A stretch of DNA of 64,000 nucleotides from assembly GCA_963924555.1 (NCBI GenBank), contig OZ004584.1:248001-312000 (forward strand). The letters are read 5' to 3'. The DNA comes from Crambe crambe (Eukaryota; Porifera; Demospongiae; Poecilosclerida; Crambeidae). Made by a program: the position numbers and the translations under genes. Of this stretch, positions 48,192 to 58,243 are shown piece after piece (the first letter of the stretch is position 1; each line of letters opens with the position of its first letter). Below the pieces are notes generated by a model that saw only the letters and a program-made list of their open reading frames with translations, did no database searches and had not been told where the DNA came from.

Positions 48192-48320
48192 TTCCAACGA
48201 CTACGAGATCCAGATAGGTGTGAAGAAGGTCACACAGGAGGAAAAGTCTGGTATTTTCCTGCCACGCGCATGACAAGTGGGCGTGGCTTTACTTGGTGTG
48301 CATTAAAAAGAAAGAAAGAA
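48192..48320. promoter_or_regulatory. Head-to-head intergenic region, LSM12 / UBX-LRR gene
   Basis: Only 129 bases separate the two start codons, the tightest divergent pair in the window. A bidirectional promoter is inferred. Confidence 0.6.
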
Positions 48321-49240
48321 ATGGACGCTCTATACGCTCATTTGCTCGGTATGGGGTTTGAAATGGACCAGATAGAACAATGTCAAAGTGCATTGGCTCT
48401 TTCTTCCGCTCCCTTTAACCTACAGGCTGCAACAGAATGGTGAGTAAGGGTAGCGCCGGAATTCTCCTGGTATACCATGTGTTCATTCTATAGGTTGCTA
48501 GAACAATCTGCATCTCCTCGCCCAGAGGTTAAAGCTGGCAGTAATACCTTAGTGTTGACTCCACCCACTGGACATGACCCTGCCAGTAAAGAGGAACCGG
48601 ACATCCATAAACCTATATCATCATCAAGGGATCTCAGTGCCGTAGCCTCTCAAGATCCACTCACAAGCAGGTGAGTTTATACATCATATCTGTAATGTTT
48701 AGCGTGCTCAATGGATTGAAGCACATTATTTTATTTCCAGGTATAACCTTAGTGCTGCCCATATTCAGGGGAAGGAGAGGTTTGCTGCCAAGGAGAGGGA
48801 GGAGGCAGTGAAGAAGGCCAGAGAGAGGCGGAGAGCAGATAGGCAGGCCAAGGAACAGCTACGCAAGCAGATCATAGAAGACAGGAGGTACTTTTGAGTG
48901 ATACCCATACCAGGGGTTTTAAGGGGGAATTAATTATTCCAGAGCTCTTCAGGATAAGACCGCACCCAATCTTGAGGCCACACCCACACCCGTGACCACA
49001 CCCAGTTCTGTTGTCATGCCAACTACTGCTTCCAAAGCACCCCCTTCCAGTGCCGAGTCATCAGTTTCCTCACCCAATTGTCGGGTCCAGGTGAGGTTAC
49101 CAAGTGGGCGTGTCTTGAGGACGGCCTTACCGTCATCAGCAAGTTTGAACGATGTCATATCCTTTGTATTGTCTGGTGATCCAACACTCTCAGATGTCGT
49201 ATTGATACAGGTACACCATTTACCAGATAATCTATAAAAT

Positions 49241-49284
<44 letters not shown>

Positions 49285-49494
49285 GCCTTTCCCTCATCGT
49301 GAGTACACAGTAGCTGAAGGTCATAGGTCACTAGAATCTCTGGGGCTGTACCCGTCAGCTTCATTAGTGGTCCGCAGGCAACCAAAAACAGTGGTTGGAG
49401 TTCCAAGAGATATTGGGGGTGGGGGTGTGGTCCCCCCTCCTGAACCCATGGATATTGACAGGGGAGACAGAGGCTCTATGGCTCATTCCAACTC

Positions 49495-49526
<32 letters not shown>

Positions 49527-52500
49527 GCAGGATTGGTGGTATGGGACGTGGGAATCTACCCCTACCAATGCCACCATTCAGGCCCCCCATGGGTTTTGGA
49601 CGGCGGCAACAAAGGTTCAACCCCTTTGGTGGTGTTAATGACACCTTTGGTGGGGCGGGGCATCGTCTGGGAGGAAAAGAAGGAAATCTTGCTACTGGAG
49701 GTCAGTAGGCATGTGTATGCATTGGGAAATTTACAGAATTTTGGAATTTTAAAATCATGTTAAAATCTTCCACAAGAACATTAATGCTGATGAATACCCC
49801 AACTCACTTTTTAAAGAAGTGTACATGATGTGTTATTTCCTCATAGCCAAAGTAGCTGCTCTAAGGAGAGAGCACCATGCTATCCCCGTCCTTTCCTCAT
49901 CTCCCTCCCCCAGTCTGGTCATTTCCATCCCATCCCTCGAGACTCTGTGCACCAGAGTAATCATTCTCCATAGCAACAAGTATGGCATGCCCTCGTGTTC
50001 CTCCATCCCTCCTCTATTGGCCCAGCGCTTGCTAGCAGCCCTCAAGCAGGAAAAGAAACTCAACAGCAAGACTCTGGCTGCCTTCTATGGCTGGTAAGTG
50101 AGTGGATACAATACAACCCTGATGTGACTCCCGAATGAGCTAAGGGACATCTTTCAACGGAGAGCATGCTTTTACCATACCAACAGATTCAACTGTGCAC
50201 CAAAATGATCACTTTACATGCAATAAACCAGCACAGCTTAGCAAACGCTTGATTTATGACAGAGGTAGGTACATAGAAAGGTACCTAAGGACACCAAACC
50301 ACATAGCAATTGTAGCCCGGATGGAAAAGGCTAAGAAAGTGAAGCAATGGTAACTTACTGTTTTGAGCAAACAATACAGACAGCACTGGGAGAAATTAAG
50401 CAAGAGCTGTATTCCATCTATACAGCAATGGTCCAGCCATAATACTGGGATGTCTTACAGTGTCTTCACTGTCGCTATACAATATGTTCTCTTCCTCTTT
50501 CATAGTCCCATTCGTGCTGTCAACTTGGATAACTACTTATTCACCACCAATGAGTTAATGGGTTCTCTCTGGTGAGTGATTTGATGTCGACATGACAGCA
50601 GTGTTCTGTTGCGTTGTAGGTATTGAACATACACTCCTCTGCAGTCATTTCCCTTCTCTCCGTGAACTGAGTCTCTGTTCTTGTCCTATTGTCACTGACA
50701 AGGCCATGTCTACCATGTTCCCATGTAAGCATGTACGTGCATGTAAGTCATGTGATCAAGTCACATGGTCAAGTACAAGTTACCACTCTTACCGGCTTTG
50801 TTAATCAATGACCCCTCCCCCTCCTCCTACTCTACCTTCCCATCTTCCTCTTCCCCCTCCCCCTCCCCTCCTATCATTCCCTACCCCTTCCCCCTCCCCC
50901 TCCTATCATTCCCTACCCCCTCCCCCTCCCCCCCTCCCCTCCTATCATTCCCTACCCCTTCCCCCTCCCCCTCCCATCATTCCCTACCCCTTCCCCCTCC
51001 CCTCCTATCATTCCCCACCTCTACTCTACTTCCATCCAGATTTGACCGGACTGACATGCCTCAGACTAAATGGATGTTCACAGCTCAGCCAGGCCATATT
51101 CAGAGCTCTAAGAGGTGAGCACATGATTCTCACATGACTCTCATGTGACATGCACATGACCATGTGACAGGATGTAAAGAGTTGGAAGTGTTGCAGTTGT
51201 CTCAGATGAAGGTGCTGGATGAAGGGGTGGGGCAACTCTTGTACTATCCCCTCCTCCAGCTCAGAGAACTGGACCTCTCCTACACACAGGTCTCTGCCAG
51301 GACATTACAGCTCCTCCCTAAAGGTATGTGGGTGTGTTAAGGTGGGTGTGGTAATCATGAGGTCATAATGATCATAGGAGCTCCTATGCTGGAGATATTG
51401 AACTTGGAATCCACACAAGTCACTTCCTACTCTGCCCTCTCTCAGTTGGTCCATCTCTCCTCCCTCAATCTCTCCCATTGCCCCTCCCCCTCTGAAGAGG
51501 CTCTGTGCCAGGTGAGTGAGTGTAGGGGTCTGGAGAGTTTGAACCTGGCAGCCATGGCACTTCCTGGCAGCTCATTGCACATGCTCAGAGGTACTATGTG
51601 GTACTAAGGAATAGCAATCTTAAAAAAAACAACAATTTTTTTAGAGCTAAAACTCACTTCTCTCAAGCTTCCAGATAGAAATTTATTTTCAGATGATGCC
51701 ATGGAAACAGTATCAGGTAAGCATGCTTTTAGAGAAACTCAATGGTCATCAACATTATAGATCTCAATAGTTGGTAATGGTCATCAGAATTGTAGATTTA
51801 GGGCATGCAATCTCAATAGTTGGTAATGGTCATCAACATTGTAGATGGGGAAACCCTTAATGTTGTAGGTTTAGGGGAACCCTCAATGTTGTAGGTTTTC
51901 CTCTGGTGTCATTGGACTTGTCGGATTATCTGAATGTGACGAATGTGGGAATATCATACCTTGCTACCATGACAATGCTTACATCACTCTCCCTGAGTAG
52001 GACCAAGCTGACAGATGAAGGAATGCCTTTCTTGGAAGGTAGGATTACAAGACGAATCCATTGTAATGTTATATTGGATATTGTGTAGGATTGAACTCAC
52101 TGAGGGAATTGAGTCTTGATAACACACTCATCACAGATGCTGGCATTATCTCTATAGCAGGTGATCTACTGATCTCAAAGCATTTACTATGCATGTAGAG
52201 AGATCATCTTTTTGTTTATTCCTCAGACTTGGTAGATTTGGAGGTGCTGAGTTTATCTGACACAGGGTATGTTTTGTGTTTGTCAAATTGTGAACTCTGT
52301 CTGTTTGTTCTTTCTTCCATTAGATTTACTTTCATTATGTATGTCAGGTTAACTAGCTCTTTTATTGCTAATGGTGTGCTGAGCAGACTGCACGCGCTCA
52401 GTAGACTCAACCTCAGCAGAACAGCTGTTTGTGACAGAGGTATGACATGAATTCAGGGCTTTATGCGGGACTACTAGACCTTTACACTGAGGAAATTGAT

Positions 52501-52586
52501 CAATCAAAAAATAATTTCCTTCAGTATGTATGTATGTATGTATTTGTATGATTGTATGTATGTATGTATGTATGTATGTATGTATG

Positions 52587-52620
<34 letters not shown>

Positions 52621-53696
52621 TGTATGTATGTACCCTGGCTTGACCAGGTGCTCCTGACCACTAAGCTGCAGCTACATGATTTGCATTGGATTTTGCACTG
52701 CATGTAAATATGTATTTGGCAGGGAAGGGAGCTTACCCCTTATTCATGCACATACCTTCGTTTGACCTTTGAACCCACAGATGAAACATGCCCACAACAC
52801 TAGGCAACAAAGAGCTTGCTTATTGCTTCCTACAGCATTTTGTCATGGAGGCGCTAGGTAGATTGTAATTGTAGGGCTTGGCTGGCTTTCTAAGTGCTTG
52901 TAGGGCCTCCTGTGTACAGTGCTTTGCAAGTTGGTTGGCACTCTGCTCTACTTTCCACTCTGCCAGTTGTACTTATATAAACACCTCTAACTGCCAACCA
53001 ACCTGCAAAGTACTGTAATTTAGTGCACTCAATAGAACTACAACTGCAGTTAAGACACAACTCTGCCAACCAAGTTGCAAAGCACTGTATGCAGCTATTC
53101 TGACAGCAAATTGTACATGTGTGTATGTATGTGTGTACTGTATGTATGTATGTATGTATGTATGTATGTATGTATGTATGTAGAGTATGTATGTAGAGTA
53201 TGTATGTATGTATGTATGTGTATTGTATGTATTGTACACACTATAGGGATAAGAAGGCTCTCTCTACCCTCACTGACCATGCTCAGTTTGGACTGGACAT
53301 GTGTGACTGGAGCTATTTCTCTTTCTACTCTTAGAAGCAGTGGTATGTGGCATTAATTGCCAGTTTAGCAAGTTATGCTGAAAGTCATTAGCTCCACTTA
53401 ATTAAGTTATGCCCACTTTTTGACCATAAACTCCACTTTTTTGCTGAAAACTTTCAAGATCAGCTGGCCGAGCATGTGGGTTACTGGACTGCCACTTTAA
53501 ACTGAGTGTGTCTATTTGCATGTCTTTATCCTATTAAAAAAGCTATTGTGGTAAAATAATACGACTTCTATGCACGCATGGTTGTGTAGGATGTCCAGTC
53601 TTGGAAACACTGCGCAATAGGAACATAAACCAACCGTTACCACAGCAACAAGGTGACGAAGAAGTCCATGGTGATGGCCAAGATGCAATGGTATAA
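48321..53696 (+). CDS. UBA-coiled coil-UBX protein with C-terminal leucine-rich repeats
   Basis: Eighteen exons keep one frame: 48321-48439, 48494-48670, 48741-48887, 48943-49210, 49286-49700, 49847-50093, 50506-50571, 50645-50724, 51040-51114, 51171-51323, 51378-51590, 51645-51716, 51895-52038, 52089-52160, 52227-52266, 52348-52439, 53247-53342, 53590-53696. About 860 residues. UBA at 1-42 (LLGMGFEMDQIEQCQSALAL), a charged coil (EREEAVKKARERRRADRQAK), UBX at about 190-272 (CRVQVRLPSGRVLRTALPSS, then FPHREYTVAEGHRSLESLGL), an Asp run, then a helical segment with LAQRLLAALKQ. About 400 residues of LRR follow (LRELDLSYTQV, LEILNLESTQV, LSRLNLSRTAV). UBA-UBX proteins bring ubiquitylated clients to p97/VCP. 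The LRR half resembles F-box/ZYG11-type substrate receptors. The UBA-UBX half is closest to UBXN1. Confidence 0.85.
49243..49284 (+). repeat. (CT)n microsatellite at a 3' splice site
   Basis: About 21 CT units run directly into the acceptor TAG at 49285 of the UBX-LRR gene and form its entire polypyrimidine tract. Confidence 0.95.
50817..51021 (+). repeat. C-rich minisatellite
   Basis: Four to five irregular copies of a unit containing CTATCATTCCCTACCCC and CCCCCTCCCC fill the intron before the exon at 51040 of the UBX-LRR gene. Almost no G occurs on the + strand. Confidence 0.85.
51741..51894 (+). repeat. Short intronic tandem repeat
   Basis: CTCAATAGTTGGTAATGGTC and GTCATCAACATTGTAGAT recur two to three times, then AATGTTGTAGGTTTAGGGGA recurs. 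It ends at the acceptor of the exon at 51895. Confidence 0.7.
52524..52632 (+). repeat. (TATG)n microsatellite
   Basis: About 25 tetranucleotide units with a few interruptions, in the large intron (52440-53246) of the UBX-LRR gene. A second array lies at 53116-53226 in the same intron. Confidence 0.95.
52915..53088. mobile_element. MITE-like element with 25-bp inverted ends and TA flanks
   Basis: Left end TACAGTGCTTTGCAAG followed by TTGGTTGGC; the right end at 53064-53088 is its reverse complement with one mismatch. The element thus begins CAGTG and is flanked by TA on both sides, as expected for Tc1/mariner-type non-autonomous elements. A third inverted copy of the end sits internally near 52992-53017. 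It is about 174 bases long and has no coding capacity. It lies in the big intron of the UBX-LRR gene. Confidence 0.75.
53116..53226 (+). repeat. (TATG)n microsatellite, second array
   Basis: TATG units with AGAG interruptions. It starts about 30 bases after the MITE-like element and ends about 20 bases before the exon at 53247. Confidence 0.93.
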
Positions 53697-54227
53697 AATT
53701 TTAAAAAATCAATCTCTTTTCCCTTAGTATTTTTATTCGTCAGCAATTTGATTTTAGCATTCAGACATTTGATTTGATTTTTCATTGTAAACTCATTGCC
53801 TTCAGTAGCAGATGCAATTACTATGTATTATCAATTGCCATATTAGTGAATAATAGATACACGTTGCATCCAGACTGGATGAATGGCATCTCAAAGTCTT
53901 TATTAGCTAGTATGTTTTGGTTTAGTTCTTCTGTATTTCCCCACTGAGAATAACAAGTTGATAAATAAGGACGTGGGGGGGATAACCTCTTTAGTAGCGT
54001 AGGATAGTACACAAAATTAGTAATAATGTAAGACCACAATATCATGTGTGCTATAAATGAGTGTCCCAAGTCATCATGAACTTGAAGGAAAAGCAACTTA
54101 GCTGTGCTTGGTATATACATATGGTGACATTGGTGACCACCACAATATGTAATGGACCAGTAGACTATAAACAGAAGTGGGATTAGTAACACACACACAC
54201 TAATGATGCAGTAAGCTATTAATGTTC
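53697..54227. other. Tail-to-tail intergenic region
   Basis: Holds the 3' ends of the UBX-LRR gene (+) and of the first membrane-protein gene (-). A hydrophobic 156-codon minus-strand ORF (53821-54291) overlaps it but is not supported as a gene. Confidence 0.5.
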
Positions 54228-55335
54228 TTAAAGTAATGTCCTTTTTGTTGTAAGGTTGTAGCAAACCTGATTCGAGTTTCCACAGATGCAAATTTTAGAT
54301 GTCCCTTCAATCATTTCCTGCAAAAAAAAAAAAAAAAAGAAAAAAAAAAAGAAAAGGTGATAAGTGATTATAAGTAGTAGGTATAGGAACTATAACTCCC
54401 TCCCCTGAAATGCAATACATGATTCATAAGGGACACTATTGTATTAAATCACTCACTATCATGGTATCATTATCATGACAATCAGTGGTGGAATTATTAT
54501 CTCTTATGAACTTCACTGAGTACTTCATTTGGTGAGTGGCAACAACACCATACAGTGAAAGAGTGAGCCCGATAAGGGCTATCACCAAGGAAACCAAAGT
54601 AATTGACAGCAGGAGACAGACGATCTTTGAGCTCTCAGATCTAAGCCTATAATCGTCCATTTCATAACTAGCCCTAGTGCTGATGGAGTCATGTTTTTTA
54701 CTAATAGTGTCCAACTGAATCTCCTCAGCTTGTGGTGGAGCTTGAATCTCTGTTGGCATTTCCCTCTCATCTCGCATGGCTTTGTGTTTGTATTTCTTCC
54801 TTTGTGCTATCATTCTTCTGGTTTCTTTAATGCTGTCATATTCGTTCTCTTCTTCGTTGTCAATGGAAGTAACACCAGATTCTATGGGCGTCTCATAGTA
54901 ATCCTGTAGTTGTGGCATGTTCTTGTTGCTCAATTGAACTGGTATTTCCGGCAGCTTTTTTGGTGTTCTTGATGGTTCTTCCTGAAGCTTCTTGTATTTC
55001 AGGACTTTTTTAGTGCTCATTTTACTGGATAGGGGTGGTTTTGGTAATCCTTTTCTTGGTACCGGAACAGGACTGGGATGCATCATCCGAGGGGGTCTGG
55101 GTGGAGTCTGTACTTTCTCGGGTTTATGGGGTGCTCTCTGGAACAGTATATCTTGGGGGTGTGACTTGTTTGAGGGTTCCCCTGTGGGGGGAGGAGGTGC
55201 AGGAACGGTGGGCTCGGGACGTACGTATTGGTGAGGCCTTCTGGGATGGGAGATAGTGATGTATTCATCACCATCACTCCCACTCTCCACTGACTCATAA
55301 ATTGCACTGAAGGCATGATCTTCATACTCTTCCAT
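54228..55335 (-). CDS. Type II-like membrane protein with ITAM-like tyrosine pair and short Cys-rich ectodomain
   Basis: Two exons, 55335-54457 and 54317-54228, joined in phase 0; 322 residues. Residues 1-237 are a cytosol-like tail. It has Tyr motifs Y13-ESV and Y25-ITI eight residues apart, then LKYKKL, YETPI and YDSI. SH3-type proline runs are VPAPPPPTGEP and TPPRPPRMMHPSP. One helix (about 238-266, VCLLLSITLVSLVIALIGLT) is preceded by basic residues, which favours N-in topology. The outer part is about 55 residues with an NxT site and four Cys (SKICICGNSNQVCYN in the second exon). No signal peptide. I recognise no family. Layout matches its four downstream neighbours. The track start upstream uses GTG; the first ATG gives MEEYEDHAF. 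Confidence 0.75.
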
Positions 55336-55830
55336 GCTCACAATAGCTAGGATATGTTATACTCACAAGTCTTATGGAAAAGCTGTGGCAATCCAACTGT
55401 ATGATGTGATAGACAGCTGATGAAGAAGATAGATGGCTAGTGAAGATGAATTACCAAGTATTATAGTTGAAATCAAGACTTATTCTAGTTTAGTCTCTTA
55501 TCTTAGTTGTATACTTCAAACTACCACACTTCTTGAATGGTGGATTCTCAATGGTTGCCTCTCTGAAGTGCAGGCCAAAGTGTTTTTCACAAGCTCATTG
55601 GAGCATTATAGTCTTAGTGCGTGTGTGCATGTGTGTTGAATGGAAAGTGTATGGTTTTGGGAATGTTTGTGCAATAGCTAAAGGGTTGTTTAGATAATGA
55701 TGCTCTTCCAAAAAGAACTGGGGTAATAACACTCACTCTATAATGCTTATGTGTTGTACAGTAAATAGATACCATGAATGAATCGATGAAAGGAACAAGT
55801 TAGCTAGTTGAATTGGTGAAAAGAAACTAG
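55336..55830. other. Intergenic in membrane-protein cluster
   Basis: AT-rich; promoter of the upstream-lying minus-strand gene and 3' region of the next. Nothing else was recognised in it. Confidence 0.45.
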
Positions 55831-57171
55831 TTAGCAGTATCCTGCAATATATGCTGTTAGATCGACGGGGATCATTTCTGGACTGTCTGAAGTGCTCCCC
55901 AGGACATTGGCTGTAATGTGAAGAAAACCGTCTGTATTCTTGAAAGGGAACCAGAAATCCCTTGATGAGACCATAAATGGTAGCTGGGATTGATTGGGAA
56001 TGGACATGTATTTTCTAAAAGTGCGACGTCGATTCATTCTTCTTGTCCACATAGCAAAATTGATGTATGATCTATCTTGTCTCCTACCTCTTGTTTGAGT
56101 TTGCAATACTATATAAACGAGGAGCTGTTTCTGTTCCGGAACAGAATTTCCATTGGTCACATTAGTCAGCAAGTCGTTCAGAGAGAGGTTTCCCCGAGTG
56201 TTGCTTGCATTGAATCGCAACCTGAGAGAGGGGGTCGTTGCATTAATGACGAGAGATGTCCAGTTCTGTCCAACCTGGCAGGACCCTGCCTCCTCCATAA
56301 AGTTGTTGAGATTGCCCTCGATTCTGTTGGCCTCGGTTCGTATCAGAGTCCAGCCCAAACTGGCGATGATCACGCCAATCATAGCCATGATCAGGAGGAT
56401 TATTATCACCACCAAAAAACCATAAAAACGTTTTGCTCCTTTGTGTGAAGTGGACCAACACAAGCCACCGTTATTGTTATTGTCTGTAGTCTTCTTAGAT
56501 TTCATCATTCTTGTGTAGTGCCTCTGAATTGTCCTGCGTAGATTCCAAGATGTGTGCCTAACTGGAGGCAAATCTTGTCCGACAGGTATGGACCCATTAG
56601 ATGGCACCTGAGTGTAGTTTGTTTTGTGACTGTTGAAAGTATCTCTCTCGACACCATCATCATCAAAGGAAATATTTTGCTGCACAAGAGATTTGTAGAT
56701 TCCATCCTTGTTCATCTGGCTTCTTCTCACCTTGGTGTAGCGACATAACGACGTACTCTTTGTGAGCCCTTCTCCATCAAGATCCTCTGTATCGTGATCA
56801 GCACTTGCAAATCCGTTCTTGTCTTCAATCCAAGTAGAGAGGTGATTAAAGTCAGCACTTTCTTCCTTGATGATGCTAAGTGTTTTATAAGGAGTCAGTT
56901 CTGAAGCTGTTTTCTCTTCATCGCTGTCATCTCTTTCATTCTGGTTTTCAACGATATCATATATTGGGGACTCAACATCATCATGGGCCGGGGAGCTTGT
57001 ATTCTCAGGCTCGGTGGGTCTACTGGTGTAGATGCTGCTTCTTGGCGACCCATCGATTGGGGGTGGCAGTGAGGGTAGATCAAGTTCATAAGCATCTTCT
57101 GACACGATAGACTGCAGGAATTTTTGAGCATTTTCAGAAGTTACAGGAGCTGATAGCATTTGTCCAGCCAT
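55831..57171 (-). CDS. Single-exon type II-like membrane protein with tyrosine motifs, paralogue A
   Basis: An uninterrupted 446-residue ORF from ATG at 57171; no intron. The cytosol-like part (1-250) has Y28-ELDL, Y71-DIV, Y95-KTL, Y145-TKV, Y159-KSL and Y186-TQV. Y145 and Y159 form an ITAM-like pair. One helix spans 251-274 (VVIIILLIMAMIGVIIASLG), preceded by HKGAKRF. The ectodomain of about 170 residues has several NxS/T sites. Its first Cys is in SCQVGQNWTSLVINATTPS, and it includes YMSIPNQSQLPF and RDFWFPF. It ends AYIAGYC with a terminal Cys. About half the ectodomain positions are shared with the next gene, a tandem duplicate. No known ectodomain family was recognised. Confidence 0.85.
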   Translation of the reverse strand: MAGQMLSAPVTSENAQKFLQSIVSEDAYELDLPSLPPPIDGSPRSSIYTSRPTEPENTSSPAHDDVESPIYDIVENQNERDDSDEEKTASELTPYKTLSIIKEESADFNHLSTWIEDKNGFASADHDTEDLDGEGLTKSTSLCRYTKVRRSQMNKDGIYKSLVQQNISFDDDGVERDTFNSHKTNYTQVPSNGSIPVGQDLPPVRHTSWNLRRTIQRHYTRMMKSKKTTDNNNNGGLCWSTSHKGAKRFYGFLVVIIILLIMAMIGVIIASLGWTLIRTEANRIEGNLNNFMEEAGSCQVGQNWTSLVINATTPSLRLRFNASNTRGNLSLNDLLTNVTNGNSVPEQKQLLVYIVLQTQTRGRRQDRSYINFAMWTRRMNRRRTFRKYMSIPNQSQLPFMVSSRDFWFPFKNTDGFLHITANVLGSTSDSPEMIPVDLTAYIAGYC

Positions 57172-57373
57172 AGCTATGCTAGAATAATAGCTCTTTAGCA
57201 AGCTATCAACACTGACTCATGAAGTGCTATATACCTAGCTATGAGATAGCTAATATGGTCAAGTATGATCCAGTGCTTGCTTGGTGATCATTTACATACT
57301 GTCACATTCCACTATAAGTCAATAATATAAGTGTGTGTGGACGTGCAGTTGTCTGGCTTTAATAATACAAAAT

Positions 57374-57545
57374 CTATTGTGCTTGTGTAATAGTGGCACG
57401 GGTTGAGCCTAGTCCGTAAGGGTTGCAGTAGTAAACAGAATATTTGAAATTATTATGGTAGTAGAGTGCCGTATATGTACGTGGCGATTCAATTCTGATG
57501 ATGTCATGTATAGTAGAATTTTCCCCATTGTCTAATATAATCAGG
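57374..57545 (-). pseudogene. Orphan Ig-like domain exon or fragment
   Basis: Read on the minus strand, after a TTATATTAG acceptor-like site, the frame gives DNGENSTIHDIIRIESP and then KYSVYYCNPYGLGSTRATIT before a stop. The YxVYYCxPxGxG pattern is the F-G end of an Ig domain. No matching N-terminal Ig half, signal peptide or membrane segment was found upstream to 58243. It may be a decayed remnant or the last exon of an unseen gene. Confidence 0.45.
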
Positions 57546-57773
57546 ATATCCTGGAACCATAATTGAGGTGAGTGAAGCGAGCCCCACACTAGGGAGTGGA
57601 ATGAAAGGGCAATAATGCCTGTTCTGTCCTTTGCAATACAGTGACGTCATTGGCTAACTGAGCATGCGCGCTTGCCCCACAATGCTTTGCATTTCCCTAG
57701 TAATGATGATCTGGTCCTATGCCTATTATTATTATAGCTAATTACAATATTAATACTAACCCCCCAAAAAGGA

Positions 57774-57990
57774 CGACTGTATTATGTATTGCTTCACCCC
57801 TGGAATAAGAAAACCTCTGATCTATTTAGCATAATAACCCTAATGTCTCGAAAAAGGACGTATTATAGAATGACTCTGTATTGCTTCACCCCTGGAATAA
57901 GAAAACCTCTGGTTCCATATCTATATAGCATAATTATAACCCTAATGTCTCAAAAAAGGACATCTTGGGACCGTATTATAGAATGATTAC
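57774..57990 (+). repeat. Two-copy tandem duplication, about 100 bp each
   Basis: Both copies contain TGTATTGCTTCACCCCTGGA, ATAAGAAAACCTCTG, ATAACCCTAATGTCTC and ACGTATTATAGAATGA-like words. The second copy carries short insertions. Confidence 0.85.
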
Positions 57991-58243
57991 AGTGTATAAC
58001 CCTCCATGGGGCTAGTACCTCTCTCTCTCTCTGATCAGGACATTCCAGTAATTACTTCACCCGAATTTAACTCATGAATTATTCATAAGACAAATGTATA
58101 TACACTGTAACCTTAAAAATTGTGCCTGTAATATTTGGAATGCTTTTGACTATCATTCATGCAGAAAGGGAAGAGTAGCTCATGATAATAATAATAATAA
58201 CACTTGACAAACAAATCTTAAGTGGCTGGAAGTAATAAACTGG

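Larger units (their letters stand above)
57172..58243. other. Intergenic between the two tandem membrane-protein paralogues
   Basis: Apart from the Ig-like fragment and a two-copy tandem duplication (57774-57990) there is no supported gene. Confidence 0.5.

Noticed and set aside
50620..50724. Exon start at 50620 (GTATTGAACATAC) in the UBX-LRR gene
   Set aside because: It gives an immediate stop in phase; the acceptor CTCTGCAG at 50644 keeps the frame.
50765..51137. Pro/Ser-rich ORFs over the C-rich minisatellite
   Set aside because: Low-complexity intron; only 51040-51114 fits as an exon.
53821..54291. 156-codon hydrophobic minus-strand ORF as a membrane protein
   Set aside because: It overlaps the second exon of the neighbouring gene in another frame, sits in AT-rich 3' sequence, and lacks motif or glycan pattern.
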